A stretch of DNA of 64,000 nucleotides from DSVZ01 sp037439785. Its GTDB lineage: Bacteria > Verrucomicrobiota > Verrucomicrobiia > Limisphaerales > J093. The notes under the pieces are model-generated. The model worked only from the letters and a program-made list of their open reading frames with translations, was not told where the DNA came from and ran no database searches. The stretch spans positions 1 through 64,000 of the forward strand of contig JBBIVJ010000026.1 of NCBI GenBank assembly GCA_037439785.1. Direction: 5' to 3'. Position numbers and translations under genes: made by a program. Shown here one piece after another: positions 46,163 through 54,815 of the stretch; within the stretch, counting starts at the first letter, position 1, and each line of letters begins with the position of its first letter.

Positions 46163-47668
46163 ATGAAAACTCGTTTTCCCTACCCGCCCGCTCCCGGCTG
46201 GCTCGCCACCTTGCTGGCGCTCGGTGCCTCGGCCGTTCTCCAGGCCCAGCAGCACCGCGCCACGCACCTGGGGCACCCCTCCACCCGCTTTGCCCCGCCG
46301 CTGGCCCACGAGGCCGAGCTGCGCCGCCTCTTCACCCTGGACCGCTACCAGGCGGACGTCGAGGCCATCCTGCGCCTGGCTCAATGGCCCGGCGACGTGC
46401 ACGACCTCCGTCGCGCCGCGGCCGAGGCCCCGGTGGTCGAGTGGCCCATGCCCCCGGGCACGCGCATGCCCTTCATGGCCGCCCGCAAGGACGGCAACCC
46501 CCGCGTGCTGCGCGATGTGCTCTGGGCCGGCAAGGAACCGGCACCGGCCTTTGCCTTCGAGTTCACCTCGCGCGGCCGCCGCTGGCGCTGCGTCACCCCC
46601 AAGGCGTGCAGCAACTTTTACCTCGAGGACCTCGGCCCCGCCCCCCGCGCGGGCCTGCGTGTCACGCTCACCGTCCCCGCCGAGGTCAGCCGCTGCGAGC
46701 CCTTCGTCGCGCTGGCCGCCCTTTTCAACACCGGCCAGGTGCCCCTCGAGGCCGGGCGCCTGACCGTGACGTTGGGGACCGGCCTGCGCACCGAGGATGA
46801 CCGCCAGGAGCGGGTCCTGGACACGCCCGCCCTGCCGGTCGGGGAAGGGCGGCAGTACCGCCTCCCGCTCCGTGCCGCCGACTCGGGGGAGCGCACGCTG
46901 ACCGCACGCGCCGCGGTGGGTGACCTTCGTGACGAAGCCCGCGCCCGCACCCGCGTACTGGCGCCGGTGCTGGCGGTGGATTGCGGCGCACCAGTGGAAG
47001 CACCCCTGGGCCGCCCCTTCGAGGTCTGTCTGGCCGTGGGCAACACGGGCGACGCGCCCGAGACCCAGGTGACTCTCGTCCTGCCCGTGCCCGAAGGGGC
47101 AACGGTCGAAACCCTCACCGGCGGGGGCACCGTGGCCGAGGGGCGCATCACCTGGGTCCTGGCCGAACTCCCCCCCGGCGAGGTGGCCCGGCACTGTGTG
47201 AACGTGCGGCCCCGCCTACCGGGCCCGCTCACCTTCCGGGCCACCGTCCGCAGCGCCTGTGCCCCGGAGGCCTCCGCGGACTGTGTCACCCAGGTCCTGG
47301 GCATCCCCGCCGTGCTGATCGAAGTCGTGGACCTGGCCGATCCCGTCCCGGTGGGCGAGCAGGTCACTTACGAAATCCGCGTGACCAATCAGGGCACCGC
47401 GCCCCTGACTCACGTCCGCCTGGTCGGGCATCTGCCCGAGGCCCAGGCCTTCGTGGCTGGTGCCGGGGAGACGCCCTGGGCCGCCGCACCCGACGCCCCC
47501 CGCCTGCGGGTCAGCGAACCGCTGGCCCGCCTCGAACCCGGGGCCGTGGCCACCTGGCAGCTCACGGTCCGAGCCACCGCCGGCGGCGAACATCGTCTGC
47601 TGGTGGAATTGACCAGCGACCAGTTCCCGCGCCCCATCACCGAACTCGAGTCCACCACGCAGTATTGA
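46163..47668 (+). CDS. Exported DUF11-repeat envelope protein
   Basis: This 501-residue protein has a signal peptide (residues 1-28). The second half contains two DUF11-type beta-sandwich repeats: VGNTGDAPETQVTLVLPVPEG with GRITWVLAELPPGEVARH (near 290-345), and VTYEIRVTNQGTAPLTHVRL with RLEPGAVATWQLTVRATAGG (near 405-480). It closes with ELESTTQY. The pattern resembles the cysteine-rich OmcB-like envelope proteins of Chlamydiae, a sister group, but with fewer cysteines. It is probably a structural cell-envelope protein. The PQQ dehydrogenase follows after 54 bases. Confidence 0.8.
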   Translation: MKTRFPYPPAPGWLATLLALGASAVLQAQQHRATHLGHPSTRFAPPLAHEAELRRLFTLDRYQADVEAILRLAQWPGDVHDLRRAAAEAPVVEWPMPPGTRMPFMAARKDGNPRVLRDVLWAGKEPAPAFAFEFTSRGRRWRCVTPKACSNFYLEDLGPAPRAGLRVTLTVPAEVSRCEPFVALAALFNTGQVPLEAGRLTVTLGTGLRTEDDRQERVLDTPALPVGEGRQYRLPLRAADSGERTLTARAAVGDLRDEARARTRVLAPVLAVDCGAPVEAPLGRPFEVCLAVGNTGDAPETQVTLVLPVPEGATVETLTGGGTVAEGRITWVLAELPPGEVARHCVNVRPRLPGPLTFRATVRSACAPEASADCVTQVLGIPAVLIEVVDLADPVPVGEQVTYEIRVTNQGTAPLTHVRLVGHLPEAQAFVAGAGETPWAAAPDAPRLRVSEPLARLEPGAVATWQLTVRATAGGEHRLLVELTSDQFPRPITELESTTQY

Positions 47669-47722
47669 GGCGGGGCCCGGCACGGACTGGCCGACCGCGG
47701 CCGGCCTGCTACACTGCCGGCC

Positions 47723-49933
47723 GTGCAACTCACGGCTTCACTTCCCGGGCCGCCGCATGCCCCCGGCCGGCGGTGGCGGGCCGCAGTCCGGGGGCTGCTC
47801 CTGCTGGCTCTGGGCGGCATGAGCGTCGCCCTCGCCGGCGCCGGCCGCAACTGGGACACCTACCTGGGCAATGCCGCCAGCTCGCAGTACTCGACCCTGC
47901 GGCAAATCCACACCCGCAACGTCCACCGCCTCCAGGTGGCCTGGGTGTACCGCAGCGGCGACGCCCGCACCAACAACCTGTCCCAAATCCAGTGCAACCC
48001 GCTGATCGTGGACGGCGTGCTCTACGGGACCTCGCCCCAGTTGAAGCTCTTCGCCCTGGACGCCGCCACCGGCCGGGAACTCTGGCGCTTTGATCCCTTT
48101 GCCGCAGGCGGCGCCAACAGCAGCCTGGGCGTCAATCGCGGCGTGGTCTTCTGGCGCGAGGGCCCGGACCGGCGCGTGCTCTTCACCGCCGACCACTACC
48201 TGTACGCGATCGCCGCCGACACGGGCCGGCCCATTCCCTCCTTTGGCCGCGGCGGCCGCGTGGACATCAAGGAAGGCCTGGGGCGGGATGTGCGCCGCCT
48301 GACCGTGCTGGCCACCACGCCGGGGGCGGTCTTCGAGAACCTGCTGTTCCTGCCCCTGCGCGTGGGCGAAGGCCCGGCCCCGGCCGCGCCGGGACACCTC
48401 CGCGCCTACGACATCCGCACCGGCGCGCTGGTCTGGCGGTTCCACACCATCCCGCATCCGGGTGAATTCGGCCACGAGACCTGGCCGGCCGAGGCCTGGC
48501 GCTACATCGGCGGCGCCAATTGCTGGGCCGGCATGGCGGTGGACCGCGCGCGGGGCATCGTGTACGTGCCCACCGGCTCGGCGGCCTTTGACTTCTGGGG
48601 CGGCAACCGGCTGGGCGCAAACCTCTTTGCCAACTGCCTGCTCGCCCTGGACGCCCGCACCGGCCGAAGGCTCTGGCATTTCCAGTTCGTCCACCACGAT
48701 CTCTGGGACCGTGACCTGCCCGCGCCCCCCACCCTGCTCACCGTCCGCCATCGCGGCCGGCGGGTGGACGCCGTGGCCCAGGTGACCAAGTCCGGCCACG
48801 TCTTCGTCTTTGACCGCGTCAGCGGCGAGCCGCTCTTCCCCATCGAGGAACGCCCGGTACCGCCCAGCGACCTGCAGGGGGAATCGGCCTGGCCCACCCA
48901 ACCGTTCCCGCTCAAGCCGGCCCCCTTCGCCCGCCAGCTCTTCACCTACGCCGAGATTACCGACCTCACCCCCGAGGCGCACCGCGCGGTGCTGGACCGG
49001 TTTGTCCGGCTGCGCCCGCACGCACCGTTCACCCCCCCCAGCAAGGAGGGCACCATCATCTTCCCCGGCTTCGACGGTGGGGCCGAGTGGGGCGGCGCGG
49101 CGGCGGACCCCGAGGGCGTGCTCTACGTCAACGCCAACGAAATGCCCTGGGTGCTGAACATGGTCGAGACCGGTCACGAGACCCCCGGCCTGCCCGCCAG
49201 CGGCCGCGCCCTGTACACCCAGATCTGCGCCGTCTGTCACGGACCGGACCGGACCGGCAACGCCGCGCAAAACGTCCCCACCCTGGTGGACATCGATCGC
49301 AAGCTCAAATCGGCGGACATCACCGCCCTGCTGGAAACCGGCAAGGGGGTCATGCCCTCGTTTGCTTTCCTGTCTGACCGCCAGAAAGCCGCGCTGGCGG
49401 ATTACCTGCTCCACCCGGACGCGCCGGCCGAGCCGCGCAACGAAGCCGTCGCCTCCGGCGCCTCGTCTCCCGGCGAAGCGCCCGAGGGCGACGCCCTGGG
49501 CGTGATCCCGTACACCATGACCGGCTACAACCGCTGGCTGGACCCGGAGGGCTACCCCGCGGTCAAACCGCCCTGGGGCACGCTCAACGCGATTGACCTC
49601 AACACCGGCGAGTACTGCTGGCGGGTGACGCTGGGCGAGTTTCCCGAGCTGACCGCCCGCGGCGTGCCGCCCACCGGCGCCGAGAACTACGGCGGCCCCA
49701 TCGTGACCGCCGGGGGGCTGGTGTTCATCGCGGCGACCAAGGACGAAATGTTCCGCGCCTTTGACAAGCGCACCGGGCGGTTGCTCTGGCAGACGAAACT
49801 GCCCGCGGGCGGTTATGCCACGCCGGCCACGTACGAGGTCGGCGGCCGGCAGTATGTGGTCATCGCCTGCGGCGGGGGGAAGATGGGCACGAAATCCGGG
49901 GACGCCTACGTGGCCTTTGCCCTGCCGCGGTAG
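47723..49933 (+). CDS. PQQ-dependent dehydrogenase with internal cytochrome c domain
   Basis: This 736-residue exported quinoprotein has a signal peptide ending near residue 39. The eight-bladed propeller is marked by repeats such as LKLFALDAATGRELWRFDP near residue 110, LRAYDIRTGALVWRFHT near residue 226, LLALDARTGRRLWHFQFVHHDLWDRDLPAPP near residues 305-335 and AFDKRTGRLLWQTKLPAGGYATP near residue 680. A cytochrome c domain with CAVCHG (heme, near residue 508) and a distal methionine region (GVMPSF) is inserted before the last blades, as in the membrane-independent glucose-dehydrogenase-like branch. It probably oxidises a sugar or alcohol in the periplasm. The start is GTG at 47723. Confidence 0.9.
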   Translation: MQLTASLPGPPHAPGRRWRAAVRGLLLLALGGMSVALAGAGRNWDTYLGNAASSQYSTLRQIHTRNVHRLQVAWVYRSGDARTNNLSQIQCNPLIVDGVLYGTSPQLKLFALDAATGRELWRFDPFAAGGANSSLGVNRGVVFWREGPDRRVLFTADHYLYAIAADTGRPIPSFGRGGRVDIKEGLGRDVRRLTVLATTPGAVFENLLFLPLRVGEGPAPAAPGHLRAYDIRTGALVWRFHTIPHPGEFGHETWPAEAWRYIGGANCWAGMAVDRARGIVYVPTGSAAFDFWGGNRLGANLFANCLLALDARTGRRLWHFQFVHHDLWDRDLPAPPTLLTVRHRGRRVDAVAQVTKSGHVFVFDRVSGEPLFPIEERPVPPSDLQGESAWPTQPFPLKPAPFARQLFTYAEITDLTPEAHRAVLDRFVRLRPHAPFTPPSKEGTIIFPGFDGGAEWGGAAADPEGVLYVNANEMPWVLNMVETGHETPGLPASGRALYTQICAVCHGPDRTGNAAQNVPTLVDIDRKLKSADITALLETGKGVMPSFAFLSDRQKAALADYLLHPDAPAEPRNEAVASGASSPGEAPEGDALGVIPYTMTGYNRWLDPEGYPAVKPPWGTLNAIDLNTGEYCWRVTLGEFPELTARGVPPTGAENYGGPIVTAGGLVFIAATKDEMFRAFDKRTGRLLWQTKLPAGGYATPATYEVGGRQYVVIACGGGKMGTKSGDAYVAFALPR

Positions 49934-49934
49934 G

Positions 49935-50153
49935 TCAACGGCGGCTCTTGCGGGGCGCCAGGTCCTTCACCGAGACAATGTGCAGCGGGTCGAGTACATC
50001 AATGAACCCCTGCGCATCGGCCACCGCCACACTCCGTCGGGTAACCAGCACAAATTCCGGGTGCGGCACGTCGTACTTGCGTCCGTCGGATAGGTGCAAG
50101 GTAAACGGTTTGAAACCGCTTTGCAGTCGTCTGCGGATTTCTTCCAGGTTCAC
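49935..50153 (-). CDS. Small conserved protein, tandem paralog 1
   Basis: This 72-residue protein (EEIRRRLQSGFKPFTLHLSDGRKYDVPHPEFVLV...) is clearly paralogous to the neighbour at 50211, with shared blocks FKPF, LSDGR, VPHPEF, TRRSV and DPLxIVS. Such small proteins occur repeatedly in Verrucomicrobial and Planctomycetal genomes without known function. It is convergent with the PQQ gene, one base apart. Confidence 0.7.
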   Translation of the reverse strand: MNLEEIRRRLQSGFKPFTLHLSDGRKYDVPHPEFVLVTRRSVAVADAQGFIDVLDPLHIVSVKDLAPRKSRR

Positions 50154-50210
50154 GCCGTTAAAAGACGCACCGCGCGCGGCATCGTCAAGCCGGCTCCAGG
50201 TGCCGCCACG

Positions 50211-50435
50211 CTAGCTCCGGGCCCGTTCCTCGAGCAATTCCAGCTCCGCGATCGAGACGATCTGCAGGGGGTCCAGGATGTCCACGAACCCGCGTGCGTT
50301 GGCCACCACCACGCTGCGGCGGGTGAGGAGGATGAACTCCGGGTGCGGCACGTCGAAGGAGCGGCCATCGGAAAGGAAGATCCGGAATGGCTTGAAGCCG
50401 CCTTGCAGCCGACGCCGGATCAACTCCACATTCAT
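50211..50435 (-). CDS. Small conserved protein, tandem paralog 2
   Basis: This is a 74-residue sister of the preceding gene (VELIRRRLQGGFKPFRIFLSDGR...), with the same HPEF and TRRSV blocks and a longer acidic tail. The two arose by tandem duplication. It is divergently transcribed from the pseudopilin gene, whose ATG is only 9 bases away, so the two leaders overlap. The ATG at 50435 is preferred to an upstream one because it matches its paralog's start. Confidence 0.7.
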   Translation of the reverse strand: MNVELIRRRLQGGFKPFRIFLSDGRSFDVPHPEFILLTRRSVVVANARGFVDILDPLQIVSIAELELLEERARS

Positions 50436-50443
50436 GGCCGACA

Positions 50444-51160
50444 ATGAGCCCGCCGCGCCCGTCATCGTCAAGCTGGGCCTTCACGCTGGTCGAGCTGCTG
50501 GTGGTCCTGGCGGTCATCGCCCTGCTGGCCGGGCTGTTGCTGCCCGCGTTGGGTCGCGCCCGCCAGCACGCCGTCGCCACCGCCTGCCGCAACCTCCTCC
50601 GCCAGCAGGGCCTGGCCTGGGAGCTGTACCTGGGCGACCACGCCGACCGCTTCCCCGACCGCCGCGACCTCAAAAACAGCCTGCCCGGCGGCTACCGGCC
50701 CTGGACCCCCTGGCCACGCTCCGACCCCCGCGCCGGCTGGGCCGCGGCGGTGCTCCGCCAGGAACTGCCGGCGGCCGAGGTCTGGCAATGCCCGGCCACG
50801 CGACGCCCCTTCTGGGAGGCCGTCCCGGCCATCTGGCAGGTCACCGGCGCCGAGACCAACGCCGGGCGCGTGAGCTACTGGATGTGGCGATTCGACCGCG
50901 CCGACGAGCCGGTGCCGCTGGACAACTTCTGGGCCAAAACGCGCGCGCAGGCCGTCAGTGACCTGGCGGCGGCCAACAACCCCCTGGTGGGCACGGTCAG
51001 CAGCCCGGTGGAGGTCGAGTTCGTCACGGACGTGTACTTCCCCGCCACCGCCCCGGGCGTGGAAGAAACCGTGGCCGGCCGGGCGCCGCATCCCCGCGGG
51101 CGCAACCGGCTTTACTTGGACGGCCACGCCGCGTGGTGGCGCGACACGCGGCTGCATTGA
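50444..51160 (+). CDS. Type II secretion/DUF1559-like pseudopilin
   Basis: This 238-residue protein has a prepilin N-terminus: a short leader ending at Ala instead of the usual Gly, then FTLVELLVVLAVIALLAGLLLPAL and a long helix to about residue 60. The C-terminal part carries TPWPRSDPRAGWAAAVL, YWMWRFD and a final GRNRLYLDGHAAWWRDTRL, the H-X9-DG signature that ends this large Planctomycetal/Verrucomicrobial family. Secretion or display of surface proteins by a pseudopilus is the usual inference. The unusual Ala at -1 may affect processing by the prepilin peptidase. Confidence 0.85.
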   Translation: MSPPRPSSSSWAFTLVELLVVLAVIALLAGLLLPALGRARQHAVATACRNLLRQQGLAWELYLGDHADRFPDRRDLKNSLPGGYRPWTPWPRSDPRAGWAAAVLRQELPAAEVWQCPATRRPFWEAVPAIWQVTGAETNAGRVSYWMWRFDRADEPVPLDNFWAKTRAQAVSDLAAANNPLVGTVSSPVEVEFVTDVYFPATAPGVEETVAGRAPHPRGRNRLYLDGHAAWWRDTRLH

Positions 51161-51210
51161 CCGGAAGCGGTACCGCGATTCCGCGCCATCACCGCGCCGA
51201 CGGCACCGAC

Positions 51211-52200
51211 TCAAGCCCCGGCGGCCCCCGTCCAGTCCGTCAACGCAGCGTACCGCAGGCTGCGGGTGGTCACGCGCAGCGTCGCAAAACCGAACGTCGC
51301 CATGACCGTGTCGTAGATCAACACGCCGGTAAGGATCACGTCGGCCCGCTCGGGCGGCAGGCCGGGCAGTTGCCGCCGCCGGGCCAGCGGCAGGGACCAC
51401 AGCCGTTCGAGCCATTCGGCCACCTCGTGCCGGGCGAGGGAAAAGCCGTCCACCCGCGCACGGGCGAAGCGAGTCAGCCCCTGCGACATCATCGCCAGGA
51501 CGGTGGCCGTGCCGCCGGTGGCGACCAGCCGCACGCCACCGCCGGCGAACGCCGTCCGGTGCGGGCGCAGGGCCGGGGCAAGTTCGGCCTCGAGCTGCTC
51601 GCGCAGGCGGCGTTGTCCGCGGGCCAGGTCCGCGGCGGCGGGCGGATCGGCGGGAGCCAGTTCGCTCAAGAGGTGGACCGCTCCCAGGCGGAGGCTTTGG
51701 TGGAAACGCAGGTCCCGGCCCCGGCCGAGTGTGAACTCGGTGCTGCCGCCGCCCACGTCCACCAGCAGAAGCGGCTCGTGCGCCAGGTGGGGGTCGGTGG
51801 TCACGCCCGCGAAGCCCCGGCGGGCCTCCTGCTCGCCGCTGAGGACCTCGAGATCGAGGCCGGTCGCGGCGCGCACGGCCCGGCGCAGGTCATCGGCGTT
51901 GGTGGCTTCGCGGGCGGCGCTGGTGGCGACCACCCGCACCGCCGTCGCGCCAAGATCGCGGACCCGTTGCAGGAACTCCGCAGCGGCGGCGGCCGTCTCG
52001 GCCACCGGCCCGGGCTGGAGCCGGAGGTGGGGGTAGAAGCCGCGGCCAAGGCGGGTCTGACGGCTGGCCTCGAACACGGGCGTGACCTGTTCGCCGGCGA
52101 CGTCGCCGACCAGGAGTTTGACCGAGTTGGTACCCAGCTCGAGGACGGCACGGCGGACCGGCGCTGGCGCGTCAGCCGGAAAGGGGGCGGGCGGCGCCAC
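51211..52200 (-). CDS. Ppx/GppA-type exopolyphosphatase
   Basis: This 329-residue protein of the ASKHA fold has RRAVLELGTNSVKLLVGDV (phosphate-1 motif, near residue 15), VVATSAAREATN (near residue 90), LSGEQEARRGFAGV near residue 118 and the second motif LLVDVGGGSTEF near residue 143. These define hydrolases of polyphosphate or the alarmone pppGpp. Its length fits the short two-domain form, without the HD-like C-terminal domain. Its start and the stop of the ROK gene are 3 bases apart on the same strand. Confidence 0.88.
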   Translation of the reverse strand: MAPPAPFPADAPAPVRRAVLELGTNSVKLLVGDVAGEQVTPVFEASRQTRLGRGFYPHLRLQPGPVAETAAAAAEFLQRVRDLGATAVRVVATSAAREATNADDLRRAVRAATGLDLEVLSGEQEARRGFAGVTTDPHLAHEPLLLVDVGGGSTEFTLGRGRDLRFHQSLRLGAVHLLSELAPADPPAAADLARGQRRLREQLEAELAPALRPHRTAFAGGGVRLVATGGTATVLAMMSQGLTRFARARVDGFSLARHEVAEWLERLWSLPLARRRQLPGLPPERADVILTGVLIYDTVMATFGFATLRVTTRSLRYAALTDWTGAAGA

Positions 52201-52203
52201 GGG

Positions 52204-53190
52204 TTACTTTTTGGTTTCGCGCCGGGCCAGGACGGCGCCGCCGGTGATGCCCGCCTCGTCGCCGAGCCGGCTGGCCAGGATTTCAATACCATCGGCGGTG
52301 CCGTTCATGGCGTAGTCGTGGGCGGTCTCGATGATGATGGCGAGCATTTCGTCCTCGAGGGCGTCCATGACGCCGCCGCCGAGGACGATGACCTCGGGGT
52401 TGAGGAGGTTGATGATGTTGGCCACGGCGATGCCGGTGTACTCGGCGGCCTCTTCGACGATGCGTTCGACGAGCTTGTCGCGCCGCTTGATGGCCTTGCG
52501 GAGGTCGCCGCTGCGCAGGTCCTCGAGGTCCGGCCCGAGCAGGTCGGTCAGGACGGTTTTCTGGCCCTCCTTGAGGGCGGCTTCCAGGCGTTTGAAGATG
52601 GCGGTGCGGCTGGCCAGGGCCTCGAAGCAGCCCTTGTTGCCGCAGCCGCATTTGGGGCCGCCGACCTCCAGGACCATGTGGCCAATCTCGCCGGCGGTAC
52701 GGTTGAAGCCCCGGTAGAGTTTGCCGTCGAGGAGGATCCCGGCGCCGATGCCGGTGCCCAGGAAGATGCCGACCATATGGCGGGGGCGGGCCTTGAGCTC
52801 CTTTTCGTACACGCCCAGGGTCTGGATGTTGCAGTCGTTTTCGACAAAGACCGGGAAGGGGAGGTGTTTTTCGAGTTCCTTTTTGAGGGGGAAATGTTTC
52901 CAGACCAGGTTTGGCGCGAAGAGCACTGTCCCGGTCTCGGGGTCGCAGGCGCCGGGAGCACCGATGCCCAGGCCGCGGATGTGTTTGGGCTGGAGGTCGC
53001 ATTCGTCAATGGCCTCGAGCACGGTGGCGGCGATCCGTTCGACCACGGCCCCGGGCCCGCGCGGCGCCTTGGTGCTTTTTTTGGCGCGGCCCAGGCAGTC
53101 GAGTTTGTCGTCGAAGACCCCGGCCAGGATTTTGGTGCCGCCCAGGTCCACGCCCAGGAGGTAATCGTGTTCTTTGGAGGAGTCTGCCAT
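52204..53190 (-). CDS. ROK-family sugar kinase (glucokinase-like)
   Basis: This 328-residue cytoplasmic kinase has an N-terminal ATPase motif LLGVDLGGTK (11-20), a catalytic Asp in VENDCNIQTLG near residue 117, GIFLGTGIGAGILLDGKL near residue 140, and the ROK zinc site GEIGHMVLEVGGPKCGCGNKG (near residues 166-187; histidine plus three cysteines). The sugar-binding EIGHM block and CGCGNKGCFEALAS favour glucose-type substrates. It probably starts hexose use. The Tmk-like pair lies 20 bases upstream. Confidence 0.92.
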   Translation of the reverse strand: MADSSKEHDYLLGVDLGGTKILAGVFDDKLDCLGRAKKSTKAPRGPGAVVERIAATVLEAIDECDLQPKHIRGLGIGAPGACDPETGTVLFAPNLVWKHFPLKKELEKHLPFPVFVENDCNIQTLGVYEKELKARPRHMVGIFLGTGIGAGILLDGKLYRGFNRTAGEIGHMVLEVGGPKCGCGNKGCFEALASRTAIFKRLEAALKEGQKTVLTDLLGPDLEDLRSGDLRKAIKRRDKLVERIVEEAAEYTGIAVANIINLLNPEVIVLGGGVMDALEDEMLAIIIETAHDYAMNGTADGIEILASRLGDEAGITGGAVLARRETKK

Positions 53191-53210
53191 GTGGGGGTGC
53201 GCTGCCGGGG

Positions 53211-53978
53211 TTATTCAGCCAGGAGCCGCTCGATTTGCTGGCGCAGGTCGGCATTGATGGCCTCGATCGAGCGGGTGCCGTCCACAATGGTGAAGTGGTA
53301 GAGGGTTTGGAGGTGCTGGAAGGTCTCGGCCATCCGCCGCTGGTAGAGAATGAAGCTGTCGAACATGTCCCGCGCCAGGCCCAGGTCCATGCCGCTTTCC
53401 CAGTAGTCCAGGGCGTGGCTCTTGGCGAAGGTGCGCTGGATCAGCTCCTCGGGCGGCACCTGGAGGTAGAAGACCGCATCCGGCACCAGGGCAATACCGT
53501 AGAGGTTGCGCAGCCAGGCTTCGTCGGAACCGCGCACCAGGTCCCGCACCATCAGGGTGTAGATGTAGCGGTCGGCCAGGACCATGAAGCCGGCTTTCAG
53601 GGCCGGGAGCATGACGTTTTCAAGCTGGTCGGCGAAATCGGTGGCGTAGAACAGGCTGAGGGTGGTGTGACTGAGGATGTTGCCCTGTTGGGCGCGTTCC
53701 AGTTCTTCGGCGACGAGGGTGGAACGCTTGAGCCCGACCTCGACGGTGGCATGGCCCTGGCTTTCGAGCCACTGCACCAGTCGGGCAATCTGGGTCGAGC
53801 GGCCCGAGCCGTCCGCCCCCTCCACCACGATCAGCCGGCCGGTCAGCGTGGAGGGGTCCACCCCGGGAATGCCGTGGCCGTAGAACCGCTTGGGATGCGG
53901 CCGGGGCACGCGCACCTTCAGGCCGGGCAGGTCTGTGCGCGGGGCGGGCTTGGTCGGGGGGGCAGGGCGACGGGGCAT
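53211..53978 (-). CDS. Thymidylate kinase-like protein with Arg in the P-loop
   Basis: This 255-residue member of the thymidylate kinase family has a ~45-residue N-terminal extension, then LIVVEGADGSGRSTQIARLVQ (P-loop 53-62). The invariant Lys of GxxGxGK is Arg (R60, codon CGC). LADRYIYTL near residue 125 preserves the DRY motif, but the canonical dTMP-binding REPGG segment is replaced by VGLKRSTL. The gene lies 4 bases after its paralog at 53983 on the same strand, so the two are surely co-transcribed. It may be a regulatory or heteromeric partner with weak or no kinase activity. Confidence 0.85.
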   Translation of the reverse strand: MPRRPAPPTKPAPRTDLPGLKVRVPRPHPKRFYGHGIPGVDPSTLTGRLIVVEGADGSGRSTQIARLVQWLESQGHATVEVGLKRSTLVAEELERAQQGNILSHTTLSLFYATDFADQLENVMLPALKAGFMVLADRYIYTLMVRDLVRGSDEAWLRNLYGIALVPDAVFYLQVPPEELIQRTFAKSHALDYWESGMDLGLARDMFDSFILYQRRMAETFQHLQTLYHFTIVDGTRSIEAINADLRQQIERLLAE

Positions 53979-53982
53979 GGTC

Positions 53983-54669
53983 TCAGGCGCGAGGGCCGGC
54001 ACGGAACGGTCCGAAGGGGATGCGGTCGGCCACGATCTGGCGCACCAGCCGCTGGCTGGCCTCGACCGGCTGGTTGGCGTCCACTTCGTAGAACTTGAAC
54101 TCGGCCGACATCGCCAGGTACTGCTCCAGGAGCCGGCCCTGGAAGATGCGGTAGCTTTCCTGCGGGTCCGACGCCAGCCGCAGGTCCATGCCGGCCTCAA
54201 AGTACTTCAACTCCTCCCGGCCGCTGAGGATGCGGGCGAGGGAGACCTCGAGGTGGGCCTTGAAGAAAAACACCAGGTCGGGCAGCGCAGCAAAGCTGTA
54301 GAGCGCGCGCACCCAGTCGGGCGGACAACCGCGGACGACGTCCCGGGCGAAGGCGGTGAAGATGTACCGGTCGCACAACACCAGGTAGCCCGCCCGCAGC
54401 AGGGGCAGGAGCTGCCGCTCGTAGCGGTCGGCAAAGTCCGTGGCGTGGATCAGGCTGAAGGTCGTGGGGGTCAGCAGGTGCGACTTCTTGCCCCGGCTGG
54501 TGGCGCTTTTGACCAGCTCGGAGGAGTTCCACGCGCTCATAAAGACCTTCAAGCCCAGATCCTCCAGCCAGCGCCGCAACAGATGGACCTGGGTGCTCTT
54601 GCCCGAACCGTCTATGCCCTCGACGGCGATCAGGCGACCCGGAATTCCCAGTTCGGCGAAGGTCTTCAT
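53983..54669 (-). CDS. Thymidylate kinase-like protein
   Basis: This 228-residue nucleotide kinase has an intact P-loop (VEGIDGSGKSTQ, Lys24), LCDRYIFTA near residue 97, the LID/ATP region SGREELKYFEAGMDL near residue 147 and IVADRIPFGPF at the C-terminus. As in its paralog, the canonical REPGG motif is replaced (AWNSSELVKS), so substrate preference may differ from dTMP. Both copies share ATDFADxxE and the ExGMDLxLAxD block. It is the first gene of the pair. Confidence 0.88.
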   Translation of the reverse strand: MKTFAELGIPGRLIAVEGIDGSGKSTQVHLLRRWLEDLGLKVFMSAWNSSELVKSATSRGKKSHLLTPTTFSLIHATDFADRYERQLLPLLRAGYLVLCDRYIFTAFARDVVRGCPPDWVRALYSFAALPDLVFFFKAHLEVSLARILSGREELKYFEAGMDLRLASDPQESYRIFQGRLLEQYLAMSAEFKFYEVDANQPVEASQRLVRQIVADRIPFGPFRAGPRA

Positions 54670-54815
54670 CCGCTGCCTTCAGGCTAAGGACCGCCCGCAG
54701 CCTGACAACAGGATTTTGCGGCGGCGTGCCGCCGGCCCCCTGCTCACCCGCCCCCCTCGGCGGGTGCCCCAAATCCGCCTTTTCTTTCCGGCCGGCGCCG
54801 CCTTCAATGGCGCGA

